The notes: generated by a model not told the origin, from the sequence alone. A stretch of 51,035 nt of DNA from an uncultured Porphyromonadaceae bacterium (GCA_947175645.1 CAMWNP010000022.1:1-51035); one strand, 5' to 3'. Counted from the stretch's first letter, positions 41,693-50,854 are shown. A program made the numbers and translations.

Positions 41693-42802
41693 ATGGAACA
41701 ACAGTTATATCCCAAACTCATACTTGACGCACTTTCAACAGTGCGTTATCCCGGCACCGGAAAAAACATCGTTGAAGCAGGGATGGTGGAGGACGACATA
41801 CGCATCGATGGGCGCAAACTATCATTTTCCCTCATCTTTGACCGTCCCACCGACCCATTCATAAAATCAATAGTAAAGGCTGCCGAGGCCGCAATCCTGA
41901 CACATGTGGCTCCGGATGTGGAAATCAAAGGCAACATAGCGGTTAAGACCCGACAGGCACCCGCACCCAAACCTGAAACACCGCTCAAAGGTGTAAAGAA
42001 CATAATCGCCGTTTCTTCAGGCAAAGGTGGAGTAGGCAAAAGCACCGTCGCATCAAATCTTGCGGTGGCACTGGTTCGGGAAGGGTACACTGTAGGACTG
42101 CTTGACGCTGACATCTTCGGTCCGTCAGTACCCAAAATGTTCGGTGTGGAAGATGAACAACTCTACATACATGACGTCGACGGGATACAGAAAATCATAC
42201 CCGTAGAACGCTACGGCGTGAAGATGCTCTCCATAGGATTCATGGTCGACCGCAACTCAGGAGTTGTATGGCGCGGAGGGATGGCATCACGTGCCCTGAC
42301 CCAACTTATAACTGAGGGTGACTGGGGCGAACTCGATTACCTCCTTATCGACATGCCTCCCGGAACCTCCGACATACACCTTACCATTGTCCAGACCATA
42401 GCGCTCACCGGTGCTGTGGTTGTATCCACCCCTCAGCAGGTGGCTCTGGCCGATGCACGCCGTGGCATTGCAATGTTCCGCGACAAACATGTAAACGTGC
42501 CAATCCTCGGAATAATCGAGAATATGGCATGGTTTACCCCCGAAAAGCATCCGGAGGAAAAATACTACATCTTCGGCAAAGAGGGTGCCATGGAACTGGC
42601 CCGTGAACTTGACGTGAGGGTGTTAGGTCAGATTCCCGTGGTGCTTGACATCTGTCAGGGGGGAGACTGCGGGCAACCCATCGCCACAACCGATTTAATC
42701 ACTGCACACGCCTTCGCACACACCGCACACAATCTTGTAGAGGCGGTTGAAGAACGCAACAATACCCTTCCCCCAACCACCGTAGTAAAAATGCAGAAAT
42801 GA
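41693..42802 (+). CDS. mrp: Mrp/ApbC-type iron-sulfur carrier ATPase
   Basis: The 369-residue protein has an N-terminal MIP18/DUF59 domain (about 5-85) and a P-loop NTPase domain from about 100. The deviant Walker A is SSGKGGVGKSTVASNLA, and LLIDMPPGTSDIHLTI and VVSTPQQVALADARRGI are family signatures. Mrp proteins carry Fe-S clusters to target enzymes. The CxxC pair that holds the cluster in E. coli and others is not seen after ENMAWFTP; this region reads EKHPEEKYYIFGKEG, a form common in Bacteroidetes. Two cysteines near DICQGGDCG are possible replacements. Its stop overlaps the aroQ start by 4 bp. Confidence 0.92.
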   Translation: MEQQLYPKLILDALSTVRYPGTGKNIVEAGMVEDDIRIDGRKLSFSLIFDRPTDPFIKSIVKAAEAAILTHVAPDVEIKGNIAVKTRQAPAPKPETPLKGVKNIIAVSSGKGGVGKSTVASNLAVALVREGYTVGLLDADIFGPSVPKMFGVEDEQLYIHDVDGIQKIIPVERYGVKMLSIGFMVDRNSGVVWRGGMASRALTQLITEGDWGELDYLLIDMPPGTSDIHLTIVQTIALTGAVVVSTPQQVALADARRGIAMFRDKHVNVPILGIIENMAWFTPEKHPEEKYYIFGKEGAMELARELDVRVLGQIPVVLDICQGGDCGQPIATTDLITAHAFAHTAHNLVEAVEERNNTLPPTTVVKMQK

Positions 42803-43221
42803 AAATAGCCATCATAAACGGTCCGAACCTGAACCTGCTTGGTCGACGCGAGCCTGAAAAATACGGTACGCTCTCGATGACAGATATCCTTGACACGCTC
42901 AAACGCGACAATCCGGGAGTGGAAATCTCCTATTACCAGAGCAACCACGAAGGGGAAATCATCGACACACTCCACCGTCTGGGCTACGATGAGCCTGTCG
43001 ACGGAATAGTACTGAACGCAGGAGCCTACACGCACACCTCGCTGGCCATCGCCGATGCCATCGCCGCAATTCCGGTGCCGGTAGTCGAGGTACATCTCAC
43101 AAACATATTCGCCCGCGAAACCATTCGCCACACCTCGCTCATCGCACCCGTATGCCACGGCTCCATATCAGGGTTCGGAGCGAAGGTCTATCAACTTGCA
43201 GTCAGCGCACTCTCATTATGA
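42799..43221 (+). CDS. aroQ: type II 3-dehydroquinate dehydratase
   Basis: The 140-residue enzyme catalyses the third step of the shikimate pathway, 3-dehydroquinate to 3-dehydroshikimate. It has INGPNLNLLGRREPEKYGT with the catalytic Tyr, YYQSNHEGEIID, LNAGAYTHTS and EVHLTNIFARE with the catalytic His. Length fits the type II (dodecameric) enzyme. It overlaps mrp and the O-methyltransferase gene by 4 bp each (ATGA), so translation is coupled. The other shikimate genes are outside the window. Confidence 0.95.
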   Translation: MKIAIINGPNLNLLGRREPEKYGTLSMTDILDTLKRDNPGVEISYYQSNHEGEIIDTLHRLGYDEPVDGIVLNAGAYTHTSLAIADAIAAIPVPVVEVHLTNIFARETIRHTSLIAPVCHGSISGFGAKVYQLAVSALSL

Positions 43222-43850
43222 CCGAAGAACAGGAAGAATATATCCTTGACCACATATCACCGGAGCCCGACCACCTGCGCCGACTCAACCGCGATACTCA
43301 CATCCACTGCCTGTACTCACGAATGTGCTCCGGTCATCTCCAGGGCAACATCATGGCAATGTTAGTGGGTATGATCAAGCCCCGCAGAATCCTGGAACTG
43401 GGCACTTTCACCGGCTATTCAGCACTGGCCATGGCAGGTGCCATGCCTCCTGATGCGGAACTCCACACCGTTGAGATCGACGACCAGTTGCAGGACTTCA
43501 TCAGAGAACGCTTCGACTCACGCCCTGAAGGTTCAAGGATGCATCTCCACATCGGTGACGCGCTGCAGATTGTACCCACCCTTCCGGCTCCGTTTGACCT
43601 CATTTTCATAGATGCCGACAAACGAAAATATCCCGAATACTACCGCATGGTGTTGCCAATGCTCCGCCCCGGGGGCTACATATTCGCCGACAACACCCTC
43701 TGGGACTGGAAAATCCTCGACACCGAAAAGAACCATGACGCCCAGACTCTGGCAATAGCGGAGTTCAATGACATGGTTGCCAATGATCCCGCCGTCACCA
43801 CGGTCATCCTTCCGCTGCGCGACGGCCTAACCATTATTCAGAAGAAATGA
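43218..43850 (+). CDS. class I SAM-dependent O-methyltransferase
   Basis: The start is ATG 43218, which overlaps the aroQ stop (ATGA); an upstream frame start at 43152 lies inside aroQ and adds 22 residues unlike the family. The 210-residue protein has the SAM loop LELGTFTGYSALAMA, VEIDDQLQDF, the GDALQIV strand, FIDADKRKYPEYYRM with the metal-binding Asp, and FADNTLWDW with another ligand. It resembles catechol/caffeoyl-CoA-type O-methyltransferases (TrmR/YrrM). YrrM-like enzymes modify wobble uridine of tRNA, which would fit an operon with trmB, but catechol-like substrates are also possible. Confidence 0.9.
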   Translation: MTEEQEEYILDHISPEPDHLRRLNRDTHIHCLYSRMCSGHLQGNIMAMLVGMIKPRRILELGTFTGYSALAMAGAMPPDAELHTVEIDDQLQDFIRERFDSRPEGSRMHLHIGDALQIVPTLPAPFDLIFIDADKRKYPEYYRMVLPMLRPGGYIFADNTLWDWKILDTEKNHDAQTLAIAEFNDMVANDPAVTTVILPLRDGLTIIQKK

Positions 43851-44458
43851 TAAAAAACCTGCTATTCGACCTCGGCGGTGTCATAATGGACATCCGTCGT
43901 GAAAATGCGGTAGACGCACTAAAACAAATAGGTCTTGCCGAGGCTGATGAACTTCTCGGTCTGTACGAACAGAAAGGCCCGTTCATGCTCCTTGAAGAGG
44001 GCAAAATAACACCCGTAGATTTCCGAAACGAAATCCGTTCACGTATACCGCATGAAGTCAGTGATTCTGAAATCGACAATGCCTTCCTCTGTTTCCTGAC
44101 AGGCATCCCCGTCAGCCGTCTCCGGCAACTTGAAGAACTCTCCGCAAGCGGTCTCAACCTATACCTCCTCTCAAACACCAACCCTATAATGTGGAACACC
44201 AGAATTCGTGAGGAATTTCAAAAGGATGGAAAGGATATCAACCACTATTTCAAGGGGTTGATAACTTCCTTTGAGGCAAAGATGATGAAGCCTGATCCGG
44301 AAATTTTCCGTTATGCCGCTGAAACTCTCGGAATCAAGCCGGAGGAAACACTGTTCATTGATGACTCGCAGAAGAACCTTGATGCAGCCGCATCTGTAGG
44401 CTACCACACCGCTCTGGTTCCCCCCGGCACTGAATTCATTGACAAAATCACACTCTGA
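43847..44458 (+). CDS. HAD-family phosphatase (haloacid dehalogenase type IA)
   Basis: The 203-residue protein begins with the nucleophile motif LLFDLGGVIMD (first Asp attacks the phosphate). Motif II is LYLLSNTNP, motif III is the Lys in FEAKMMKPDPEIF and motif IV is FIDDSQKNLDAA. A helical cap lies between residues about 18 and 85. It resembles YihX-like sugar-phosphate or FMN phosphatases. Its place next to ribF makes a flavin-related phosphatase possible, for example the step from ArPP to ArP in riboflavin synthesis, but this is an inference. It overlaps its upstream neighbour by 4 bp and ribF by 1 bp. Confidence 0.9.
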   Translation: MIKNLLFDLGGVIMDIRRENAVDALKQIGLAEADELLGLYEQKGPFMLLEEGKITPVDFRNEIRSRIPHEVSDSEIDNAFLCFLTGIPVSRLRQLEELSASGLNLYLLSNTNPIMWNTRIREEFQKDGKDINHYFKGLITSFEAKMMKPDPEIFRYAAETLGIKPEETLFIDDSQKNLDAAASVGYHTALVPPGTEFIDKITL

Positions 44459-45363
44459 TGTCATCACTTATAGCAACAATAGGTTCATTTGACGGAGTAC
44501 ATCTCGGGCACAGGCATATTCTGAACGAACTTGTGCTTGCTGCCCGTGAGCGTGACCTCATCCCTGCCGTGGTCACATTCTCAAACCATCCCCTTGAGGT
44601 TATCGCTCCTGAAAAAGCACCGGCTCTGCTATCATCACCGGAGGAGAAACGTAACCTCCTGATGGCAGCAGGTCCAAATGTTGTAATCATGTCACCGTTT
44701 ACGCCTGAAGTCCGTGCTCAGTCAGCATCCAGGTTCCTTGAAAACCTCCGTGACCGATACGATGTGACAACCCTGCTGCTCGGCTTCAACAATAAATTCG
44801 GCAACGATCCCGGACTATCATTTGCTGACTATCAGCAGATTGCCTCAGAATTGGGAATGGAGATAATCCGGTCGACTGAAGCGAGTGTCAACGAACAGCC
44901 GGTATCATCCACCATCATCCGGAAACTCCTCACCGAAAACGCTCTTGAAGAGGCCAACACCATGCTCGGACGCCCCTACTCCATCACAGGAAAAGTGGTT
45001 CACGGACGTCAGATTGGCAGGACACTCGGCTTTCCCACCGCCAACATCCTACCCGACTTTCCACGCAAATTAATTCCCGGCAAGGGTGTTTATGCCTGTA
45101 ACGCCACGCTATCCAACGGAAAAAGTTACCCCGCTATGGTCAACATTGGAGAACGCCCCACGTTGAACGATGATTCCACAACCGTTACTATTGAAGCACA
45201 CATCATCGGCATCAACAGGAAACTTTACGGAGAAACCGTAACCCTCCAATTCCTACACTTCCTTCGGAACGAAAAAAAGTTCCACTCACTTGACCAACTG
45301 CGCGACCAACTGCAGATTGACAAAATCCAAGCCATTAATATTCTGGAGTTCAGCAATTTATAA
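44458..45363 (+). CDS. ribF: bifunctional riboflavin kinase / FAD synthetase
   Basis: The 301-residue enzyme turns riboflavin into FMN and then FAD. The N-terminal FAD-synthetase part (about 1-165) has IGSFDGVHLGHRHIL and the late SSTIIRKLL, typical nucleotidyltransferase motifs. The C-terminal kinase part (about 175-300) has GKVVHGRQIGRTLGFPTAN with the Thr and Asn of the metal/ATP site, YPAMVNIGERPTL and TIEAHIIG. Its ATG shares one base with the stop of the HAD gene (TGATG). It is the last gene of the six-gene operon; no clear terminator follows before the tRNA promoter. Confidence 0.95.
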   Translation: MSSLIATIGSFDGVHLGHRHILNELVLAARERDLIPAVVTFSNHPLEVIAPEKAPALLSSPEEKRNLLMAAGPNVVIMSPFTPEVRAQSASRFLENLRDRYDVTTLLLGFNNKFGNDPGLSFADYQQIASELGMEIIRSTEASVNEQPVSSTIIRKLLTENALEEANTMLGRPYSITGKVVHGRQIGRTLGFPTANILPDFPRKLIPGKGVYACNATLSNGKSYPAMVNIGERPTLNDDSTTVTIEAHIIGINRKLYGETVTLQFLHFLRNEKKFHSLDQLRDQLQIDKIQAINILEFSNL

Positions 45364-45415
45364 AAACATGGCGGGAATTGCATTAAAAAATTCTTAAAAA
45401 AAGTATTGCAAAAAC

Positions 45416-45446
45416 TTGCACACTAAAAAAAAACATCGTACCTTTG
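45416..45446 (+). promoter_or_regulatory. promoter of tRNA-Gln
   Basis: TTG (45416-45418), a 20-nt spacer and TACCTTTG (45439-45446) match the Bacteroidetes consensus. The tRNA begins 17 nt after the -7 box. Confidence 0.85.
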
Positions 45447-45463
45447 CAGACGTAAATCAACAT

Positions 45464-45534
45464 TGCCTTGTGGTGTAATGGTAGCACGTCGGATTCTGGT
45501 TCCGCCTGCGGGGGTTCGAATCCCTCCAAGGCAA
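45464..45534 (+). tRNA. tRNA-Gln (anticodon CTG)
   Basis: The acceptor arms TGCCTTG (45464-45470) and CAAGGCA (45527-45533) pair fully; the discriminator is A. The D arm has GTAATGGTA, the anticodon loop is TTCTGGT with CTG, and the T arm has GGTTCGAATCC. The U1-A72 pair is typical of tRNA-Gln. The anticodon stem has one mismatch at 27-43. CCA is not encoded. Confidence 0.93.
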
Positions 45535-45537
45535 CTG

Positions 45538-45567
45538 AAAAAAGTCAGGAAATTCCTGACTTTTTTT
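45538..45567. terminator. bidirectional terminator shared by tRNA-Gln and the DUF262 gene
   Basis: GTCAGGAA (45544-45551) and TTCCTGAC (45553-45560) form a perfect hairpin between A6 and T7. The stop codon of the DUF262 gene (45547-45545, minus strand) lies inside the stem, so the last codons of that gene are part of the tRNA terminator. Confidence 0.9.
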
Positions 45568-48097
45568 CTTTTTCCTCATATTTACGCCGTTTTTCCACCA
45601 AATTTTCCATTTCCGTCATGATGGTTTTCGGTTCCATATTTTTAGCGCTGAAGCATAAAACCGCTTCTTTCTCGGTACCCGGACCTTGAATTACGGCATA
45701 ATTCATTGATTCATCACCTATGAGGCTCACTTCATCCCTCTCGTTCCACTCAAACAGGTGCTCTTGCCAGCGAAATTTGATTTTCACACCGAAAAGAAGG
45801 TCTGTTTCAGGCACAATATGTTCACTGAACACCTCTATCTCCTCCTGTGCCATGAAAGAATCCCGCTTTTCAGCATCCAGGAACACTCCGGGAGAACTCG
45901 GGTAAATAAGATAATGTCCGTAATAATTTCTTATCCATGCCCTATCCATCCGCTTCATGACAAAATCAAGCAGCATTGTCTGACTCAACAGATACAATCC
46001 ATGTTTCCACCAAACTTCCGGTTCAGGTTTATGCACCTGCTCCGGTTCCATCTTCATAAGGAATCTATGCACAGGTCCTGCGAGATTGGGATTCAACAGA
46101 TAATACGACCAGGACACCGGGCGGTTATTGAACGTGCGGTGTCCCTCGAGAGTAAGATATTCCGCCCACGAATCCTGGTTGAATTGTCTGAAGAAACTCT
46201 TCATCAGTCCGGATATGCCCATTGCTTCGGTCACTTCATTGCGAAGACAACTATCACGGGAGGAAACAGGACAAACCTCACTGAAGTACTCCTCAATCGT
46301 ACTCAGTTTAGTGTCAAAGTCACTCCAGTCCGGATTTCCATCAGCATCATAGATCAGACAACGGACTGAGCCTCTGAAAAATCCACGGCGCTCTGCCGCA
46401 GTCAGCACCTCCTCCCAGGTTTGTCCGGATGAGTGTATCCTTAATGAATCCCCTTCATCATCAAGAATTATCCTGACTTTGTCAATCTCTTCTGCCGCCC
46501 GCAGACCAACCGCACCATCGCCCACAGGTCCGGTCTCAACTATTGACTGATAGATATTGTGACTTTTCAGTTTGTCGAGATACTCCATGGCGTTTCTGGT
46601 GGCATCGATGCTACGTATCACATAATTGCCATCATGGTCAACACCAAAAATCAGGTTATGCACAATTCTCATCCATCGCCTGAACGATACTTCCTCATAC
46701 TCTCCTTCGCACAGATACTTACATACGGCGAAGAAAACAATCCGCTGCAACTGCGTGATAGTGGTTATCGGGACCGCAGAATCATCCTTAGTATATTGGG
46801 GCAGGAAATCAAACTGTTTCTCCCACGGCGGTGTGATCATTCCTTCCATATCACCTACCCATCCGTCAAGAACTTTCTGCAGTTTATGGAACACCTCAAT
46901 GGGTATGACCTTCTTTTCCCGGTCCTCTTCCCTGACGGGATAAAACTTGTACATTTCCAGGCCTAAATAGTGAGGTACAGGGTTCTCCTTATTATCTTCC
47001 CTCTCGTTGAGATATACGTAGGTGGAATTTTCACGCTCCTTTCCATCGCGCGTATCAACTATATAAGCACCGTTAACCTTGGCAAGAATCAGAGAATCAC
47101 TGAAGATGCGATTTATGAACGCATAGTAAATCTCATCAATGTTACACTCCGTGAGGGTCTCCTGATTATCGCGTTTGCATTTCACCTCCTTCCTTAGTTT
47201 CCAGAAAATGTCCGACCAGTCAGTATCCATCCTGATAGGGATACCGGCAATAGGATCCAGCAGAGCCTTCCATTCCCCGGAATCGGTGCTGTCTCTTGAG
47301 GCACGTTCCCGGATATATCCTATCAGATCTGCCTTGAAATTCTCAAAAAAAGTCAGTTCCTTACCGCGTGCGTTCATCTTGACATAAAGGTCGTCCGTCA
47401 ATCCGAACTTCTCAAGTGGCAGATGATAGAACTCAATCGGAGGATTATCTGATATCAGACTCTCCCAGTACTCTACAAAACGACTATTATCTTCCACATC
47501 GGCAAACAGTTTCTCGATGCCATCCTTCAACCTGTTTTTACGCCGGATTTCAGGCAGTTTCCTACGGTTGACATTTTCCTCGTTCTTATGGTATCCCCTC
47601 AACATACGGAGTGCGGAATTTACTGTCGGGTCCTGCTCCCATCGGGTAAAAAACCATCTTTGCCGGTGTATAAAATCCGTCACCGGCTCTGAAGCATCAT
47701 ACTTGGCAAAATTATCAGATTCACATAACCTGCGGAAAAAGTCACGCGAGGATATACGGGTTTCGTAACTGAAACGGCTGAGAACTTCCGCCGCTTCATT
47801 AAGACGTCCGGCCCGGAGTGCCACATACCAATGGAGCAGCCATAGGGTTGTAAGCCGCTGCTGACCGTCAAGCGGATAGATCCGTCCGTTTTCAAGCGTA
47901 CCGTAAACAAAGTCAAGCAACAGTGACTTGCTATCGTAGGGGTTCTCCCTGTTAAGAGCCTTCATCAGAGAACCGAGGAAAGTTTTCCTGAGATATTCCT
48001 TTCCATCTCGTCCCTGGGCATAGTCACGCTGGATTATTGGTATCTCAATCCTGTTATTACGCAGAAAGTTATAGAATGATTTGGCTGACGTTGACAT
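45545..48097 (-). CDS. DUF262 protein without nuclease domain
   Basis: The 850-residue protein begins with a DUF262 (ParB/GmrS-like) NTPase domain: IPIIQRDYAQGR near residue 18, YPLDGQQRLTTLWLLHWY near 72 (the DGQQR motif) and DLYVKMNARGKELTFFENFKADLIG near 245. The long rest (about 300-850) has no recognised domain and no HNH motif. DUF262 proteins include GmrS, the regulatory/NTPase part of type IV restriction enzymes that cut modified phage DNA. It follows the DUF262-HNH gene by 1 nt, so the two are probably subunits. The final codons lie in the tRNA-Gln terminator. Confidence 0.82.
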   Translation of the reverse strand: MSTSAKSFYNFLRNNRIEIPIIQRDYAQGRDGKEYLRKTFLGSLMKALNRENPYDSKSLLLDFVYGTLENGRIYPLDGQQRLTTLWLLHWYVALRAGRLNEAAEVLSRFSYETRISSRDFFRRLCESDNFAKYDASEPVTDFIHRQRWFFTRWEQDPTVNSALRMLRGYHKNEENVNRRKLPEIRRKNRLKDGIEKLFADVEDNSRFVEYWESLISDNPPIEFYHLPLEKFGLTDDLYVKMNARGKELTFFENFKADLIGYIRERASRDSTDSGEWKALLDPIAGIPIRMDTDWSDIFWKLRKEVKCKRDNQETLTECNIDEIYYAFINRIFSDSLILAKVNGAYIVDTRDGKERENSTYVYLNEREDNKENPVPHYLGLEMYKFYPVREEDREKKVIPIEVFHKLQKVLDGWVGDMEGMITPPWEKQFDFLPQYTKDDSAVPITTITQLQRIVFFAVCKYLCEGEYEEVSFRRWMRIVHNLIFGVDHDGNYVIRSIDATRNAMEYLDKLKSHNIYQSIVETGPVGDGAVGLRAAEEIDKVRIILDDEGDSLRIHSSGQTWEEVLTAAERRGFFRGSVRCLIYDADGNPDWSDFDTKLSTIEEYFSEVCPVSSRDSCLRNEVTEAMGISGLMKSFFRQFNQDSWAEYLTLEGHRTFNNRPVSWSYYLLNPNLAGPVHRFLMKMEPEQVHKPEPEVWWKHGLYLLSQTMLLDFVMKRMDRAWIRNYYGHYLIYPSSPGVFLDAEKRDSFMAQEEIEVFSEHIVPETDLLFGVKIKFRWQEHLFEWNERDEVSLIGDESMNYAVIQGPGTEKEAVLCFSAKNMEPKTIMTEMENLVEKRRKYEEKEKKSGIS

Positions 48098-48098
48098 A

Positions 48099-50036
48099 TT
48101 ATTGATTCGGTTGTGCTGACGAATCAGCGTTTTTCTCCTCCAATTGGGCTATACAACGGCGGATATCATCAAGATAACCCGGGGCATCCATCTCTTTAGT
48201 CCAGTAATTGGGACGGTCAGATACAGGGGAATAATATTTGAGGAATACTTGCTTCGTGCAGACCGGAACAAAGCATGACTCTGCCTTCTCCATCCTTACT
48301 TCCCCTAACTTGCTGTCCTCAATTTCAGGCAGATAGATTTTTTCTCCCCGTTCCTTCCCTATGATGATGCGACGCTTGGCAGAAAAGATGGCATTTCCGT
48401 ACCCACGGTTAGTTGTGGAGTCAAGCAAGGCATAGTTCCAGATGCGGTTCTTTTCTTCAGGTGTCCAATCATCATTCTCCGCGTAACGGCTTCTTATCAT
48501 GTTGAAAATATCTCCTTTTCTCTCCTCGGAGCAAACAAAAAATTCATGAATCTGTTGCTGCGTGGGCTTGTCCACACTAAGGTATATGTTCATAAGCCAC
48601 TCCCCCTGTGTGCTCAAATCAGTCTCGGGATTTGTCGTGTTGGAATTGATATGCTCCACATCCCACTTCTCACGACGATAAAGATGGAACGGGAAACGGT
48701 AAAACACCGGCTGCTGATCATCCTTTTTTACGGTACTTTGATTTATTGCTGTCTGCACATTATGAAACAGCAGAATAGGTTTACAAAGACCTTTGTCATT
48801 GCCATCCGTACGGAACTGATGTTCAAGGCCGGGACACCCGCCTAATACTTTCCCGACATCAATTTTCAATTGTCTCTTGAATTCATGCTTATCCTGTGCC
48901 TGACTCCATTTGTTGACAAGTGAATTGAGGTTTGCCTTTCCACACTCTGTAAGATAGCCAATGTAGTGATACGTTTCCGTATCCTCAAACCAGTCCGTGA
49001 AAGTCTGATAATAATCTTTCACGACGTCCCAACAGTCACCTATGTTTCCCTTACCTTCAGTGAAGTAGCAGTAGAAATAGCGGAATGTCCGGTAGCGGTC
49101 ATGCCCTATCCCTTCCAATTTTTTATCACTGAGGTTGAGTTTATTTTCCTCAACTATCAGATTGAAAATAAGATCAATACGTGTGTCAGACAGTTCATTT
49201 CCGGCGTTCAGGAAAGCACTGAACTCGCTGTTACGCAGTGTTCGCTCAATATCATCCCATTCCGAGGCTATCTCCTGCTGCCGTAACCGGATATGGTCAT
49301 TAACGGTTTTCCCCTTGAAATTTTTCCGGTTCAGAATCATAGCCTTTATAAGTTCGGAATTTGTAAGCGAAATGCGTCCTATGTTCAGTCGGGTGAATAT
49401 TTCTATCGGCTTCTCGTCGGCAGCCTCGTACCATATAAAACGTATGTTGCACCCCCTGTCGCGGTTCATGCTCCCGGGATGGTTCTCATCATCTTCTTCC
49501 TCAGGATCATAGTCAAGGATTGCGGATATCAGACGACGACGGCGTGTCCCGTCAAGGGTCTTGAACCAGTCACGAATGAATTTCCGGGCACCTGTGATGT
49601 AGAAAGTATCGATGTTATCAGTGCACACCTTTCCTGTTTCATCGAAATCATCAAGTATCCTGTCAATATCCGTGGCACGGCAATATTTCAACCTGAAATT
49701 TCCCTTAGGCTCGTATTTGAAGTCATCGGCCATTTCACGGAGAATCATGTATAGGGTGGTGAGACGTTGCTGTCCGTCGATAACCTCCATCCATTTCTCA
49801 TCGCATGTCAGTCCCGGGGTCTTTAGTTTATCCTCTTGAGTCATTTCACGTACAGCAAGGGGCTGAAGGCAATAAAACTCGTAGTCCGCACGCTTTTTAC
49901 ATGCGAACTCCGTGAGATCTTCAAGCAGTTCCCTGACCTGCTGCTCTGACCACCGGTAACCACGCTGATAGTCAGGAATGAAAAAATTATAGTCGAGAAT
50001 CTGCTTTATGCATTTGAGTTCGAGGGTTGCTGACAT
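48099..50036 (-). CDS. DUF262-DUF1524 (HNH) GmrSD-like nuclease
   Basis: The start is ATG 50036 (MSATLELKCIKQIL, the usual beginning of this family). An upstream ATG at 50072 would overlap the hydrolase gene. Residues about 1-330 are DUF262: FIPDYQRGYRWSEQQ, EVIDGQQRLTTLYMILRE and PIEIFTRLNIGRISLTNSELIKA. The C-terminal part (about 470-600) is a DUF1524 HNH nuclease: KWDVEHINSN with the catalytic His, and WNYALLDSTTNRGYGNAIFSAKRR with the Asn and Lys. This joined form corresponds to GmrSD, which cuts glucosylated or otherwise modified phage DNA. It lies 4 nt after the alpha/beta hydrolase gene and 1 nt before the second DUF262 gene. Confidence 0.88.
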   Translation of the reverse strand: MSATLELKCIKQILDYNFFIPDYQRGYRWSEQQVRELLEDLTEFACKKRADYEFYCLQPLAVREMTQEDKLKTPGLTCDEKWMEVIDGQQRLTTLYMILREMADDFKYEPKGNFRLKYCRATDIDRILDDFDETGKVCTDNIDTFYITGARKFIRDWFKTLDGTRRRRLISAILDYDPEEEDDENHPGSMNRDRGCNIRFIWYEAADEKPIEIFTRLNIGRISLTNSELIKAMILNRKNFKGKTVNDHIRLRQQEIASEWDDIERTLRNSEFSAFLNAGNELSDTRIDLIFNLIVEENKLNLSDKKLEGIGHDRYRTFRYFYCYFTEGKGNIGDCWDVVKDYYQTFTDWFEDTETYHYIGYLTECGKANLNSLVNKWSQAQDKHEFKRQLKIDVGKVLGGCPGLEHQFRTDGNDKGLCKPILLFHNVQTAINQSTVKKDDQQPVFYRFPFHLYRREKWDVEHINSNTTNPETDLSTQGEWLMNIYLSVDKPTQQQIHEFFVCSEERKGDIFNMIRSRYAENDDWTPEEKNRIWNYALLDSTTNRGYGNAIFSAKRRIIIGKERGEKIYLPEIEDSKLGEVRMEKAESCFVPVCTKQVFLKYYSPVSDRPNYWTKEMDAPGYLDDIRRCIAQLEEKNADSSAQPNQ

Positions 50037-50040
50037 AGGA

Positions 50041-50766
50041 TTACTTGTTAATAACGGAACACAAAAAGTCACCGAACGCCCGCTCCAGGGCGTTGCGTTC
50101 CCGCGTGGGGAAATAATAGTGAGTTGACTCAGGAAGAACCTCGACCTTTATGGCAGGTTGTACTTTGAATTTCGCTGCTGATGCCGTTGAAACCATCTCG
50201 TCACGTCCGCAAAGATATACACTGACCGGGCAGTTCAATGTCACAGTTCCAAGAAGTCTGTTCACACGGCGTATCTCCGTCAGGAGTTCTATATAGCGGG
50301 CCGGCCATCCGTAGAAATGCAGAGGATTATAGTCGATTTTCAGTCCGTATGCTTCCTTTGCCGCCATAATCACCGGATCTGATTCTGACAGACCTAAAGT
50401 GACCTTTAGCGGATTTAGAATAGCACTCCACGTGAGGTGAAGTTTAAGCGGAGGACAGAGCAGAAACATCCCGTCGACACCGCTCCTGACCGCCTCCCCA
50501 ATGGCAAGCAGACAACCCATTGAATGACCTGCGACAATAACCCGGCGGCATTTCTTTTTCATTGAATCCACCGCACGTTTAACCTGCTCCTTCCATTTGT
50601 CCATGGAACTGCGTGAGAATCCCGACGCATCTCCTCCATGCCCGTCGAGTACAAGCAACTCAACAGGCACATTCTCATCCACGGCAGGAAGCAGGGTATT
50701 GAAAATACTTGTACTTCCGCAAATCCCGTGAATCATTACAATTCCATATTCATGTTCAGACATCAT
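50041..50766 (-). CDS. alpha/beta hydrolase (monoacylglycerol-lipase/esterase type)
   Basis: The 241-residue protein has an alpha/beta hydrolase fold: VMIHGICGSTSIF with the oxyanion loop, VLDGHGGDASGFS, VAGHSMGCLLAIGEA with the nucleophile Ser in GHSMG, CGRDEMVST with the catalytic Asp and LPESTHYYFPTRERN with the catalytic His. It resembles monoacylglycerol lipase/carboxylesterase (YvaK/Est) enzymes. There is no signal peptide, so it is cytoplasmic. It is the first gene of the cassette with the two DUF262 genes; the spacing of 4 nt suggests co-expression. It could be a lipase effector of the module or a chance neighbour. Confidence 0.85.
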   Translation of the reverse strand: MMSEHEYGIVMIHGICGSTSIFNTLLPAVDENVPVELLVLDGHGGDASGFSRSSMDKWKEQVKRAVDSMKKKCRRVIVAGHSMGCLLAIGEAVRSGVDGMFLLCPPLKLHLTWSAILNPLKVTLGLSESDPVIMAAKEAYGLKIDYNPLHFYGWPARYIELLTEIRRVNRLLGTVTLNCPVSVYLCGRDEMVSTASAAKFKVQPAIKVEVLPESTHYYFPTRERNALERAFGDFLCSVINK

Positions 50767-50812
50767 CTTGAATTCTTAAGGTTTCAAAGCCGGGTGTAAA
50801 AAAACAGGAAAA

Positions 50813-50846
50813 GCCGCAAGCATTTGAAAATCAAACTGCTTACGGC
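50813..50846 (-). terminator. terminator after tRNA-Leu
   Basis: On the minus strand GCCGTAAGCA pairs with TGCTTGCGGC (one G-U pair) around a 14-nt loop, followed by UUUU. It ends the tRNA transcript before the hydrolase gene. Confidence 0.7.
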
Positions 50847-50854
50847 TTTTTTTG

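Noticed and set aside
45468-45689. Open frame across the tRNA-Gln gene
   Set aside because: The translation of the first half is just the tRNA read as codons; the rest is antisense to the DUF262 gene.
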